64,000 bases of DNA, from positions 12,772,001 through 12,836,000 of the forward strand of contig NC_068569.1 in assembly GCF_025698545.1 (NCBI RefSeq), written 5' to 3'. The position numbers and the translations under genes were made by a program. Position 1 is the first letter of the stretch. Every line of letters begins with the position of its first letter. Of the stretch, positions 1 to 13,023 are shown piece after piece. Under the pieces are notes generated by a model. It had not been told where the DNA came from. It did no database searches and saw only the letters and a list, made by a program, of their open reading frames with translations. This stretch comes from Gossypium raimondii. Lineage: Eukaryota; Streptophyta; Magnoliopsida; Malvales; Malvaceae.

Positions 1-1103
1 TGTGTTTATTATTTCTTGTAGATTGACATATATATATCTTCGGAGGATCGGATCTACATCAACGATCACACTATCCAGATTTACTCCGGTAGATTTTGTT
101 AAACAACTTTTTGATTTATATGGCATGTATAGGGAGTTGGTCAGTTTGTGTGTATTCTTATGATATGGCTAAGAAGTAGCAAGTAAATATTTGATAATGA
201 TTAACTATTGAATTGGCTATATAAGAATGTGTTTTGGTATTGTGTATGCTTAAATGATAGTTAATGCAAAGAAATTATAAAAGAGTAAAAATTTCCAATG
301 GAACAATTTTTGGACAGCAGCATTGATGTGATTTTGAAAAATCACTAAAATGGTGGAAATTGAATTAGAATTTTAGTGAGATATGAAAGTAAAGATGAAT
401 GAGTTTATTTTCACATGAAAGAAATGCAGTAAGCAAAAGAGTTGTATATTTTAGATATTTTAATTTTAGTGAGACAGAGTCAAAATAGTTTTTAAAATCC
501 CTATTCTGACTTTAGAAAATAATTAAAATTGTACAGAAAGAATTGAGAGTTATAATTTATATGTATAGATTCCTTAGTGAGTCTATTTTCAATATAAATA
601 AACAAGAATGTTATCCGAATTCTGTACAATGAGAAAATTAATTTTTAGTGAAGAGGAGTTAGAGCTGTCGAATAGTGAAACGGGGGAGACTTTAGAGAAT
701 AAACTGTACTAATTGGCTAAACCAAAAATTTTGAAAATTTTATTGTAAAAAGATATATGAGTTTAGTTTTAGGGAAAATTTACGGATCTAAATTTTAAGT
801 TTCGTAACTTGAGTTATAATTAAATTAGTAACTATTGCGCATGTGGACAGTTTTATTGTGAATAATGAAATGAATTGTTTTAATTTGTTTTAGTATTTGA
901 AAAATTATTAATGTTCCCGGTTTGGACTCGAACTGTTTTTATTGCAAGATTTAGGGTCTCGAGATTCCTTTTTAGGGATATATTGAATGAACATGAGTGA
1001 ATTAATTTTTAAAAGCAAATTTTTTATGCTCCGAACTAGTAAGTTAAGTTAGGTAATGCTTCGTACTCGACTCCGATAACGGTCTCGGGTAAGGGGTATT
1101 ACA
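1..1103 (+). mobile_element. Right part of a large LTR (family A-like), cut by window edge
   Basis: The stretch ends with gggtaaggggtattaca, the same kind of terminus as the LTRs at 13144-22966 and 14309-17518. Its interior (about 300-800) is clearly similar to 15820-16300 and 17870-18390, for example the shared phrases around tttggacagcagc and gagtttattttcacatgaaagaa. The left end lies outside the window, so neither the TSD nor solo or full-length status can be judged. No coding potential is visible. It is shorter between its inner repeat and its end than the copies downstream, so it is a related subfamily or an internally deleted copy. Confidence 0.75.
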
Positions 1104-1370
1104 TATGGGCTCTTTAAAAATCAATTGCGTGATTTTCCAATTAGGAGAAAATTAAAGTTTAAATATAAAAAGAGTGATAATTCAAGAATAAAAAGTATAT
1201 GTAGTATCAAAGGATACAATTATAGGGAGAGTAATTATTAGAGGCTACAATAAATGGAATAGAACAGTTTTAACATTTGTGGTTAGGCTTTATTATTTTA
1301 ATGAGTTTATAAAACATAAAAGATTAATTATTACAATTGCTTCAATGGATGTTTTGTAAAAGAAAGGCTT

Positions 1371-2054
1371 ATAATAAATTTGACAATTAATATTTATATG
1401 TTTTGTCAAATGATCTTAATTATATTTTTGAGTTTTTTTATCATTAATTTTTGTTCATTTTTTCAAATTAATTTTTTAATGATTTGATGAAAACACCCTT
1501 AAAAAAGTTAACGGGATGATGTGAAATTTGATATGAAGAATATTTTAATGAGATATAATTTATTACTTAGATAACTTAAAAAATAATTACATGTATAAAA
1601 TAATAAAATAAATAAATAATTCATGAAATTTAAAAATAAGTTTTAATTAAAAGAAAATAAATGTAATTATCTAAAAAATTTCAAAATGAAGCACAGATTC
1701 AATATTTTTGGTTTGATTTACTAATTGTCTTTTGAGATCTCTTAGTAAACAAACGTATGCATTCATTTTCAAACTTTTTTAGATAATTATATTTATTTCC
1801 TTTAATTTAAGAGTTATTTTTTATTACATGTATGATTTTTATTATGTAATTATTTTTAGGTTGCCTAAGTAATAAATTACATCTCATTAAAAATATTTCA
1901 TATAATTTTGTTAATTTTTAAACAGTACTTTCATCAAATCCGTTAGAAAAACAGTTTGAAAAAGAGAACAAAGGTTGATGGCAAAAAAAGACTAAAAAAT
2001 ACAATTAGGACCATTTTGACAAAATATATAAACTCTAGTGACCAAACTTGTGAT
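1371..2054. mobile_element. Fold-back (MITE-like) element with arms of about 200-300 bp
   Basis: The left arm (about 1371-1690) and the reverse complement of the right arm (about 1765-2054) align along their length. Shared stretches include tttatatgttttgtcaaa versus tttatatattttgtcaaa, atttgatgaaa, aatgagatataatttattacttag versus its near copy, and ataattacatgtataa. The centre (about 1690-1765) is the loop. No ORF is present. The outer boundaries are approximate, and I could not define a convincing TSD. It is a non-autonomous DNA-transposon-like element by structure only. Confidence 0.6.
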
Positions 2055-4830
2055 TAAGAAAAAAAGAGAGGAAAAGTTGAAAGGACATTAAAGGCAGCCG
2101 ACAATTGCAGTCAGAAATTCAATCAAAGCAGTGCATCGCCAATCAATGCGAATAGCTCAAAATTCATTAATTTTCTTTTTCGACATTTTTTCTTGGATCA
2201 CAAAATCCCCCAAAAAGGTAGCAATAGCTGTAAGTTACCCGCAATGAAGACCAAAGGTGGGTTTTGCATTGATGTTTGAAATAATGTTAACCTTAAAAAA
2301 GTTATTATATAAAAAATTGAAAATTTGAATTTTTGAATTTTTAAAAATCAATTCAGTTGTTCAACTATAAATTTATCCCTTATTTTTATAAACAATAAAC
2401 TATAAATATGATTTATATATTCAAAATAAATTTTGTAAATAAATTATATTAATTACTTAAAGTATTTAAATTTAAATTTTATATATCATAATATTAATAA
2501 TGAATTCTCAAAAATTATTTTACTATATTTGTATTATAATTTAAGTTAAATACTTATTAATTCCTATCAAGCCGAGCAGACTATTCGGTCCTTGGACAGG
2601 TCTAATGATGATGATGATAATAGTAATGGCAGCAATATGTTAGCTCAATGACAAAAATATTATGTTGTGGGTATAAAAACTTGACTTTAATCCCAAGCAA
2701 TTGAAAAATAAAAGTTAATTTGCATTAGGTTCAGTTATTCTATAACTTATAAAAATTTATTAAAGTTGTTATATGTGATTTTAATAGTTAAACATATAAT
2801 TTATATGTTTAAATTATATTTTACAAATATTTAGAATTAAAATTTGATATATCATAATATTAATTAATTTAAATATAAAATTTGAATTTTGAGGGATATG
2901 GTATAAATTTATTCACTTAATTTAATGGACAAAAAAAAAGTTGTAACTGTATTTTGGTGTGTTTTATTTTATTTTTCATTATTCAATTTATGTCACCAAG
3001 TATGGTTGATGAGGCCGACATTTTTCTTTTAATTATTGAAAACATATATAGTTTTATTAATTGCACTGAACAAATGTACTTGTCTCATTTAAAAGTTGTC
3101 ATTGGGAGGAAGGTCGAAGAAATAAATACCAACGTCTTCATTTACAAGTTCAGAAGCAGGGATTAAGGGGTACTAATTATACCCCAGTAGCCAGATTATA
3201 TAAGGGCTAAGAAGGGGCTTTTAATATATATATATGTACATGCGGTAGTTGGCCTAGCCAGTTTAAATCAATAAGCTAGAATCTTTTTAGAATCAATCCG
3301 GGCTTGGAAAGATGATCTGGAGGCAGCATATAGATTTTTATATGTACCACCTGGGATTCCATTTTATTTGCTACTGAATTTAGGGTAAGACATGATCAAT
3401 CACTTATAACTAAACAGGTCTATTTTGATAGCTAGTTGTCAATGGGACCAAACTTGGATTGCAATTTATATCATATATTAATTTGATGCATTTTTCAATA
3501 ATCGTTGACTAAATATTTGTGTCTTCTTGAAAATATATATATTTATGTCAACCACTAGATACCATACATTTCAATGATTTCCCTTTTTTTCGGTGGATAG
3601 TCGTGAAAGCTAAAATAATTTATTGGAAGGGTCCACTTTGATTATTTGCCCTAACCCTTCATAAACACTGCATATAATTTTTTTACACATTAATGGTGCA
3701 CACAATAATTTTACATGGTGATTGGTTGTCTAATTTGGTGGAATTTTGCATAGGGAATCGGGGATTCGTTGATTTTCTTTTAAATTTTATTATTATAAAT
3801 ATTATACATTCATAATTATAAATATATATATTCAATCAATTAAAATATAAAGTCAAAACAGTTCAAAATTGTGTAGAAAAATTAAAAAGAAGTAGACAAA
3901 ATTTATACATAAAATTCAAGCCTAAATACTCTTTAAGATTTAGAAACTCCACCTTAACCAATAAACTAAATCCCCAGCCAGAATCTGGGAACCTGCCTAT
4001 CAAATAGTATTAATTACTCACGAAATCTTGTCAACCATTTTATTTTTACTTGTATACAGTACAATAGCCATAGGTTTAAAAAATAAAATAAAAATAAAAA
4101 GTTTTAAGTTTTAAGGAAATTTAAAAAGTTTTAAGATGTAACCCTATATTATTTGGATCCAATTTATTATTCTATTAAACTTGTTGAGTGTTTTGTTATA
4201 TGTTCTCTCGGGTGAGAGGAATCGGGTATTTATAAGATACAATTACTGATCATCGAAATGATATTTTAAATAGGTTCTATGCATACAAACACGTATATTG
4301 TTCTAGACTTAACACGTGTTCATCGAACTACCCATTTGACTTCACACCCTCTGTCTACGAACACCCAAGAACATGCGAGTCTGGCTTGAGAGCTCATCAC
4401 GCGAGCTTTCCCGGTGAGCCCGTGATGTCTTTACCTTGTGGGGCCCAGATTCCTCTGTATCTACTCAGGTTATGGGTTGATAGTTTGAAGTTTTATTCGA
4501 GTTTCAAATTAATTGCATAGTTCACCACTCTATTTGAATATCATAATTTTTTATTATTGAAATATTGAATTTTTATTGAAAAATATCAATTCAAATTCAA
4601 AGATTCAAACTTGAATTTGAGCATAAATATCTACCTACTCATTGACTGCAACGTGTTATCCATGGAGTGGAAACTTGAAGATTTGGTTAATAGGATATCC
4701 ATGATCAACTTAACAAGTCCTAAACTTTTACGACTGTAACTCCATATTTAATGCAATTAGTTTGCATTTCTCCATAACTTGGCAGACGCTGTTAAATGTT
4801 TCAACCAACACAAACCAGCCCGTCTGAGGC
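2055..4830. other. AT-rich intergenic DNA upstream of the first GDSL gene
   Basis: I see no supported gene. Two AT-rich blocks at about 2300-2520 and 2740-2910 resemble each other and also 52680-52870 (phrases such as ttaaattttatatatcataatatta), so they are probably fragments of one dispersed repeat. A GC-richer patch at about 4200-4470 contains a short imperfect inverted sequence around catcacgcgagctttcccgg, but no ORF. A short ORF at 2954-3166 has no recognisable domain. Confidence 0.5.
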
Positions 4831-4831
4831 C

Positions 4832-4838
4832 TATTTAA
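4832..4838 (+). promoter_or_regulatory. Candidate TATA box of GDSL gene 1
   Basis: TATTTAA lies about 105 bases before the ATG at 4940, a normal distance for a plant core promoter with a short leader. This is inference from position and sequence only. Confidence 0.4.
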
Positions 4839-4939
4839 GATTTGAAGTACGGCCATGGAAGAGTAACATCCATTCCGGAGTATAGTATTTCTAATAAATT
4901 AAGGACCGGATTCCCTTTCCAAGCTTCAGCAAGCCAGAT

Positions 4940-7799
4940 ATGGCTCAAAATATGACCAGGAGAAGGGTTGTTTTGGTGCAGATTTTGGCACTAGCCTTGG
5001 CCGCTGTTATGCCATTGCTCTCAGGAGGTGTGGATATTCAACAAGTTAGGGTGCTGGCAGCTAAATTCAACGTGACTTGCGTAGTGGTATTCGGAGACTC
5101 CAGCGTGGATCCAGGGAATAACAACTATATTGCTACGCCCTTTAAGGGTAATTTCCTACCTTATGGGAAAGACTTCTTCAGAGGCCACCCGACTGGACGG
5201 TTCAGCAATGGAAGGCTAGCCACTGATTTTATTGGTAATTTACTGCCTTGTCTCTCAGAACTTGATATGTCAACTAGTTTCATACTGTAAATATAATTTT
5301 TACGCTTTCGAGTTTCCAAACGCCCTGCATCATCTTATCATTGGCATCAACTGCAGTTAACAGACTGATACTGATGAAAAATGTTGGGTTTTTGGCTCAT
5401 TCACTTTGATTCATCCTTTACAATGACTAAAAAATTATTTATCTGAAGACCTACTAATTATGAACATATAAAATTAACTAATACCCATACTATAGTTTAA
5501 AGAGTTTTGACAAGATTATTTACATGCAAGTTTTGACAACTTCAAATATTAATCTATAGGTTTTGATTTTGATATATTTTCCTTTTGTTTTCTATTAAAG
5601 ACTCATAAAGATTAGTACAAAATATACTAAGCATTAAATCGATAAGACAACTTCATTAGTTGGTTGTGACCTGATAAATAGAAAAGAAAGCAAAGATGAG
5701 TAACATGAAAGTCTAAAATAGACTTCTAACTAAATATATTTGTTTTTCTTACTTTAATGTGTTAAAAATACGCACAATATATATATTGTACTTGTGGACT
5801 CTCATATATTATATATGTTTCGTTGGTTCAATTACCAATCATGCTTTTAAATGTTAAATCATATATACATGCTAGCAGCTGATGAATCGATCACTCTCAA
5901 CATTCTAGGCTACACACATCTTTATCAATTCAAAAGCAGTGAAAACAAATATTCCTTCTTTCATGCACGATTAATTTAATTTGTCGAATCTGTATTCAAT
6001 GTCAAAAGCCAAAGGAAAACTTTGATTTTGGCCAATAAATATTTGAGAATGTCCTCTGCTCACGTAGTGTTTATTAATAAATGATCAGCTGAAGCTTTGG
6101 GTTACACGAGCGAAATTCGACCTTTCCTTAACAAGAGATTGAGACCAGTTGATATCTTACATGGTGTTAGTTTCGCATCAGCTGCTTCTGGTTATGATGA
6201 GCTCACTGCCAATCTCTCAGTAAGTCTGCCCCTTTTATTTGGAAACATATATATAAATATTGCTCGGCAAAAGAAATTTTATTGATAAAAGAGAAACATC
6301 CACTGTTACAGTGGTGATACATCACTAATAACATAAAGAGCAACGCCTAAGCATACACCGACAACAGGCCTCCGATAGGAACACTCAAATCATCAATCTC
6401 CAAACAAGTGTTGACCCAAAACTCCAAGATCGGCAAACCAGAACAAAATACTCAACCTCAAGCCATTCACCAAAACAAAATATATGGATAAGCTATCAAT
6501 TCCACCCTTCCTCAAAAGCATCAAGGGAAAAATTGATGAAAGAATTGAACCCACCTCAAATGACAACTACTTGATAAGATATCGTTCTCCCAAAAACCAG
6601 TAAGACATGGAAACATAATCAAACACCAGCTTTAATTTACCCTCAGTCCAACCTTCATGGGAAGCTTAGACAAACTCCAATTCAAGAGGCTCAACAACCA
6701 AGATCAAATAGGAACACTTTCCTCAACTTATCTCTTCTCATAATCTTCCTTTTTCCAATGCATGTGTGCATGTGTGTGTTTATATTTTTGTTTTTATCGG
6801 TGAAACAGCATGTCCTGCCGGTTTCCAAGCAGCTGGAGTATTTCAGGGAATATAAGATGCGGTTGAGGCAACTGATTGGAGCGAGGAAAGCAGAAAATAT
6901 TATAAAAAATGCGGTAGCTGTGATGAGTATGGGCACAAATGACTTTCTTCAAAACTACTATTTAGAACCCATTCGCCCCAAGCAGTATACTTTGGAAGAG
7001 TACCAAAATTACTTGGCCTCTTGCATGTCTGACGATGTTAAGGTGCCTCCCTGTCTCTCTACTATACCCTACTTGTAATATATCTTGTATAGAGCATTAA
7101 CATTCCATTTGGTTGAAAGGAAAATACTCAACTCTTTTAAGATTAGTTGCATGTAGTGAACAATTACACAGGTTAACTATTTACAGATCCCAACAATCAT
7201 CTTCCTATCCTATTCTATATTCTGTTGGTTTAACAAATTCCAAGTCGTTTTGATTTATTGCAGACGATGCACAGTCTTGGGATAACAAGATTAGTGGTAG
7301 TTGGGGTGCCTCCCCTGGGTTGCATGCCCCTTGTCAAGACTCTAATGAACCAGGAAACATGTGTGGAAAAGTATAACAATTTCTCCTCCTCCTTCAATTC
7401 CAAGCTACAATTCAAGTTGGAAGTCGCCAGGACAACATTAGGGATGAAAATTGGCTACGTTGATGCTTATGGCATCTTTGAGGACGCTGTCAATAACTCC
7501 AAAAAATATGGTTAGCTTTTAATCTTTCCCTTTTTATTTTCTGTTCATCATTTGAAGATAGTAACATGTAATAACTTCTGGATAAAAAAATAATGAAAAA
7601 AATGACAGGTTTCATTGAAGCTTCAAAAGGGTGTTGCGGGACGGGGACCATAGAGTATGGAGATACATGCAGAGGCATGAGTACATGCGCTGATGCGTCA
7701 AAATATGTATTCTGGGATGCTGTTCATCCCACTGAAAGAATGTATGAAATAATCGCCGGCCAGGCCATTGATTCTCTCCGGAAACAGCTGATGACATAG
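4940..7799 (+). CDS. GDSL esterase/lipase, secreted SGNH hydrolase, 5 exons
   Basis: Exons reconstructed with GT/AG borders are 4940-5234, 6089-6219, 6809-7042, 7264-7510 and 7609-7799, giving 365 codons and a TAG stop. The N-terminus carries a hydrophobic segment (about residues 9-30), consistent with a signal peptide. All SGNH blocks are present. Block I is VVVFGDSSVDPGNNN with the nucleophile Ser54. Block II is GVSFASAASGYD (about 124-135). Block III is GTND (184-187). Block V is DAVH with Asp339 and His342, completing the catalytic triad. The family hydrolyses ester bonds of lipids, cutin or acylated metabolites in the apoplast; the substrate here cannot be told. Length is typical for plant GDSL lipases (about 350-370). 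The gene faces a paralogue at 8676-11018 tail-to-tail. Intron 2 contains a probable retroelement remnant. The start is the first ATG before the signal-like segment. Confidence 0.93.
6255..6735 (-). mobile_element. Possible retroelement remnant in intron 2 of GDSL gene 1
   Basis: This intron (6220-6808) is 589 bases and holds a GC-richer block without splice or coding relation to the gene. Read on the minus strand it ends in sequence like atcaataaaatttcttttgc, which resembles the 3' untranslated end of a plant LINE or a processed transcript. No domain and no TSD could be identified, so this is a weak inference. Confidence 0.25.
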
Positions 7800-8675
7800 C
7801 TAGAAGCCTGCAAGCTGCAATTTTGGGTAGATCGGTGCGTTAATTAAGTATGCTTTGTACTAAGACTCTACGACTACAAGAAACTGTTTTGTGTACTTTA
7901 GCATTTTGGCTTCTCCTTCTATTGTTTGTTTATCAATCTATCTACCATTTTTGAGGTACGCTTGTTGGATCGAAAAAGTGAAAGGTGGAAGGAAGGACCG
8001 AAAAAGTAGAAAATAAATATATTGAGTATGCTTGTTTTTCTTTTTTTGGAGAAACATTATAAACTATTGGTCAATAATATACGTTTGAATTTTTCTTTTT
8101 ATAATTTTGGAAAATTTTAAAATTTTTTATTACAATTTGACGAACTTTTTTGAATTTTTATTTTATTTTGAAAAATTAAGACCTTTTAGTTAATTTATTT
8201 TTTAAAAAATATAAATTTCATAATCTTTTATATTTTATAATTTTTAATATAATTTTAAATTATTAGTGTATATAATAAAAATTGTTAGCAATAAAATAAG
8301 ATTCAAATTTTAATGGAGCCTTCAAATTGTATTGGAATTGTCGAATTTGACTAAAATAATCGGTCGAGTATGGTACAAAAGTAGGTGGCTTATAGAAATG
8401 TCAATGGTGGACGAAATTATGGTAGAGTGCAAATTTCATTAATTTTAAAGCACTGGTAATTGATAAACCTCTAATTATGAATCATATTTTTTTTTCTTTT
8501 TGCGAAATTTTCAGTCACATGTAAGTCTAAATGGTATCTGTTGCATTAAATTTACATGTCACCGAGCATTCAATGTACTAAACCACCCACACATACAAAA
8601 AATATATATTATTTGTAAAGTAATATTAGCTTTAATTATATATATATATTTATACATCACTCCACCAGTCGAATA
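7800..8675. other. Intergenic region between the convergent GDSL genes
   Basis: This holds the 3' untranslated regions of both GDSL genes. The middle (about 8040-8300) is extremely AT-rich. A short (AT)n run lies near 8637-8650. I see no further gene. Confidence 0.5.
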
Positions 8676-11018
8676 TCAATCCTGGATCAATGAATCGATG
8701 ACAGGACGACTAGCCATAAACAAGTTGATGTATGTCTTTTCAGTTGGGTGAATTGAGTCAAAAAATACATATTTAGATGCGTCGTTGCACACAAATGATC
8801 CTGGATTACACAAAAATCCTGCTTCTAAATAACCACTCCCACAGCAGCCATGGCTAACCTCATCGAAATCTGCAGAGAAATAATGGGAAAAATAAATATA
8901 TAGCAGATGAAAAACGAAATCTGGGTTACTGATATAATTACAACGTAGAAATTAACCACACATTATATTTTAATTAGAAGATCATGCTTACCATGTTTTC
9001 CGAGCCCTTGAATAATATCAACCAATGGTGTGAAAATGTCGACGTAAGTGATTTTTGAATCCAGATGAGCTAATCTACCCTGCATGGAATTCAGTTCATT
9101 TTGGAGCATTTGGTTATATTCCATTCCTACTTGAGATAACTTTTCTATGCAACCACGTTCGAGGATGGCGTTTTCAGAATAGAGAGTGATCACAGCCGGC
9201 AGACAACCCATGGGAGGCAGCCCAGTAACTGCGATTCTCCGAGCTCCTTCATCCCATAAATCCTGCGGTAAACATATATATACACACTAATTAATTAATC
9301 AACGCCTTCCAAGTTGTAGGGCTTGAAGACTGCCCTAGGGCCTAGGCTGTTCTATTATTCTTAAACACTGCCCTCCAATACCTATCCAGCAAGTTGATTG
9401 CAGTAAGTCAACCAATGGAAGAATTGGAAGGTGGTGGTATTTACCATGTAGTTAATGCTAGGACCCCATACATTCCTTACAGTCCTTTCTACGTGCATTA
9501 CAAATTTGTTCAGATTACTTAAATTCGATAGTAACTTTAAAATTTTATTTATCTGTACTGTTAAAAATTTGTGTGGCTGAAGAAATAATCATATAACTAC
9601 ACATGGCATGTTATGTGTGCCTCGTACTGATGTACAATAATAAAATTTTAACGGTAGAAATAAATTATATTTTTAACAGAAGAACTGGTTTATTTTTTGA
9701 TCTAATATATATGGATCAATATATTTATTTTTTGAGTAAAAAGAGCAAAGCAAAATACACACAACCATGCAACCTTTTATGTTATCCAACAAATATATGA
9801 ATGGAGGAGGTAACTATTTGTAACTCACATTTGAATAGTCAAATTTTGACTCAAGCCCCATATCCCTACAACCTTGATTAACTAGCGTTTTTCTTATCCA
9901 GAAAATATATGGAATGCTGTAGCCACTTGTAACTCACAGTCGAAAAGTAAAATTTTGGACGGCTCAAGCAACCCCTTCCTCTTCATCAAAAGGTAGATGA
10001 ATAAGTTATATACCATGAAACATATATGGTAAACTAGTAGCATTTGTAGGTTATCCCTAGTTATTAACAATCTACTCCTCCGTATCGTTAAAAATAGGAA
10101 ATTAATTTTGGATTTGTTAAATATATTATTATGATCTCTTTGGATAATTGTAGTAGTTCTAATTAAGCCAAACCTGTAGGACTTGCTTAAAACTTTGCAA
10201 GACGAACTGTTGATAAGCTGAGACGGTATAGCTCTTTCGTCGAATTGGTAAGGTGAAATAGTTGACTACAAAGTCATTAGTACCACAACTGATGAGAAAC
10301 ACAGATTCTTTGATAATAGCTTCCGTTCTTCTATTTCCAATGGCAGATTGCAGTCGGTTTTTATACTCTTTAAAATACTCCAGCTGCTTGGGTAATGAAA
10401 TCACGCTCTGCATTTCAACACATTGACATTTAAACTTAATTAGCTTTTCACACTCTACATTATAACGTATACATCAAAGAGAAAAAAAAGGGAAAAGGGA
10501 GATCAGATGCGGACAGATATCTGTGGTGTAAGTGGATCAAATCCAGAGCCGGCGGAGGCGAAGCTAACTCCTGTCATCAGCTCCTCAATGCTAAGGTTGG
10601 GATCCAAATATGGTGGCAAATATTCTTTTATGCCTATATAAGAAACTGCCCAAACGTACCAAATGAAAGCAGCTCAAGTTTACTTGCACCACAAAGGATA
10701 ATGTACCAAATATCATGTTTCATTTGAATGGATAATCAACCTACCAATGAGATCGGTGGAAAGCTTCCCGTTAGTAAACCTTCCGGTCGGCACGTGGTCT
10801 CTAAAATCCTTTCCATAAGGAGGAAAATTGCCCCTAAACAGGGTCTTTACGTAGTTGTTGTTCCCAGGATCTACCGTCGAATCTCCAAAGACAAAAGCAG
10901 CCGTAATCTTGTTGTTGAAGGGCCTTGGCTTTAGCGAACCTTCAGCATGAGCAACAAAAAACATGTAGAGAGAGAGAAGAGTAAGAAGAGGAAAAGAAAA
11001 TTTGTGACAAGACTCCAT
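8676..11018 (-). CDS. GDSL esterase/lipase, second copy, 5 exons
   Basis: Exons on the minus strand are 11018-10745, 10645-10515, 10407-10174, 9262-8992 and 8869-8676, giving 367 codons and a TGA stop. A hydrophobic N-terminus (about residues 9-24, ending in HAEG) looks like a signal peptide. Catalytic blocks are AFVFGDSTVDPGNNN (Ser47), GVSFASAGSGFD (about 117-128), GTND (177-180) and DSIH (Asp341, His344). Exons 2 and 3 have exactly the lengths (131 and 234) and phases of those in the neighbouring gene, so the two share one ancestral structure. Exon 4 is 24 bases longer. Protein similarity to its neighbour is moderate, so the duplication is old. The exon 2 donor (TCT|GTCCGC) is weak and is supported mainly by the conserved exon length. 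The role is presumably an extracellular esterase of unknown substrate. Confidence 0.9.
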
Positions 11019-11096
11019 GTGATCCTCTAGTTTGATAGTGGGAACTGAACAATTTTTGGACTGATCGACTATTATTGAGTGTATGGGGGATATGCT

Positions 11097-11108
11097 TATT
11101 TATTATAG
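11097..11108 (-). promoter_or_regulatory. Candidate TATA box of GDSL gene 2
   Basis: The minus strand reads CTATAATAAATA about 80 bases before the ATG at 11018. It is a good plant TATA match at a plausible distance. Confidence 0.45.
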
Positions 11109-11110
11109 CC

Positions 11111-13023
11111 TCCCATTAGCCAGCGTTATTTTTTGTCTGTCACAAAGGTGAAAGTGGGACAACTTCAAGCAGCAGTTTAAGTTTCTTGACAAAAAAAAAA
11201 AAAAACAACATCATCACTAATGTACAGTGTTTTATCGCCCTTTCTATGTTAGGTTGCTGTAGTTTGGAAACCTAACCTTTCCTGATTAGTCTTTAGCTTC
11301 TCAACTACCAAATTACAGAGCAAAATTTGCCAAATTAAAATTAGTCAGAGGCTTTTTACATATCGGGAAACAGTATCCTTTTGACAAAAGTTTGCTTTGG
11401 TAAATTAGCAGTTGAAAACGTTGTACTGAACATTTTTTATACATAGTAGTAACTATGTTGTGTCACTAAAACTTGTCCAAAACGACTATTATTGAAGTCT
11501 TGTAAAACGGGTTTTTTTCCCATTTGATCACCCAAAAGTGATTGAGTGTGTTGAAACTTGAAAGTAAGAAGCTTCTGCTACAAATTTGGTTGTTTCGTGT
11601 CCATGACTTTGGTCGACAATTACATGATACTATGAAATGTTAATCTCATAGACGTGGTAAGCTACTTATGGGGTTTAGCATTTTAGATTTAAAGTTGAGA
11701 TAAACACTCTGCTCTAATTATTTCCCTAACAAGTTAATGCTACTGCGTATATATATATACACATTAATTATCAGAAGATGAGGTGGTTACTAATTAATGA
11801 AGGGATGTCCCAACACGGAATATATAAAATTATATTTTACACCCAATAAGAGAAAAGATGTGGAGCCACTATTAAGAGGAAACAGCCACAAGATTAAATA
11901 AAATAATATATATATATATATATATATAAACAGTTGAGATATATATGGTGAGGATGAAGATCCATAAACGTGTTAACATTTTGCCTTATGCAGTGAGCTA
12001 TGGGCCTATATTATAAATATATAAATTTTTCACTGTAAATTTCAGAACTCTATTTGCTTTTCGATATCATCACACACAAAAATGGGGGGATGGCTGGTGC
12101 CTGGAGCAGATTCCTGTTTATTTTAAGTTGTTTGCAGAGCTATTCATCACCAGAAAAAAAGACAAAGTTATAAACAAATAAACAGAGATTGCAAAGTTTT
12201 CAAGCCAATCGAATTGAAAATGTGTTGCCATAATAGAGGTATGGATCAGAGTCTGGACACTCAAGTTGAGGCAGCTTCAAGTGCCCGTTACATCGAAAGC
12301 ATAATCTAATGGGAGAAATTAGTGTGGGTGTCCCAACTTTCCTTTAAAAAATTGACAGTTCCAGAACAGATTAGTTTATCATTTCCTCTCTCTCCCAGCT
12401 CCAAAATTCTGCTGTATGGAAAAAGTACAGTGAGATAGCAACAGGATGAGCGAATAAGTTGTCGGAGAAGACACATTATGTTTGTGAAAGAAAATGATGA
12501 TGTGAATCCACAAAAGTAGAATTTTATCGTTCTGGATACCATGTAAATATTTTAGCTTGTATAGGCATTTCATATTCATCGTGAACATATATATGTTATA
12601 TAGCGCGCAGTGTATGTTAATTAATCAAATTTTGTTAGTAATGCCATTATGGCACAGCTGCAAGTACTCCAATGGTGACCCCTGAACCACTATTTGCAAC
12701 TAAACATGGACACTTTTTTCTTTTGTTCTGAATTTAGGACTCAACCACTTTTGGTTTGTTTTTTTGGACTGGTGACTCAACCACCAATTTACTTGAAAGC
12801 TAATGTTATTAGCTTATTGAGGTAAAGTAAAATGAGTATAAAATTAAAGAAATAATCGTCATATAATAAAGCTTTGAATGGTTGATCTTTAGTTACATTC
12901 TCTTACATCAAACTTTTGAAGGATGGTGAGATGTGATATTAGAATTTGAACCCACTATTTCTTTTATCATTACAATTTGTGCTCCTTTTTTAAAAAAAAT
13001 TACGGGGTTTGCCATCGTGGGTG
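11111..13023. other. Intergenic DNA between GDSL gene 2 and the transposon nest
   Basis: I see no gene. There is a 15-base A-run near 11191, an (AT)n microsatellite at about 11907-11929, and several short ORFs without recognisable domains (for example on the minus strand at 12306-12588). The region may include the upstream regulatory part of the GDSL gene. Confidence 0.4.

Noticed and set aside
4380-4440. Short imperfect inverted repeat catcacgcgag...cccgtgatg as a regulatory hairpin
   Set aside because: Pairing is short and no element or gene context supports a function.
12306-12588. Overlapping minus-strand ORFs in the GDSL-MITE interval
   Set aside because: No domain, no start context and low-complexity composition.
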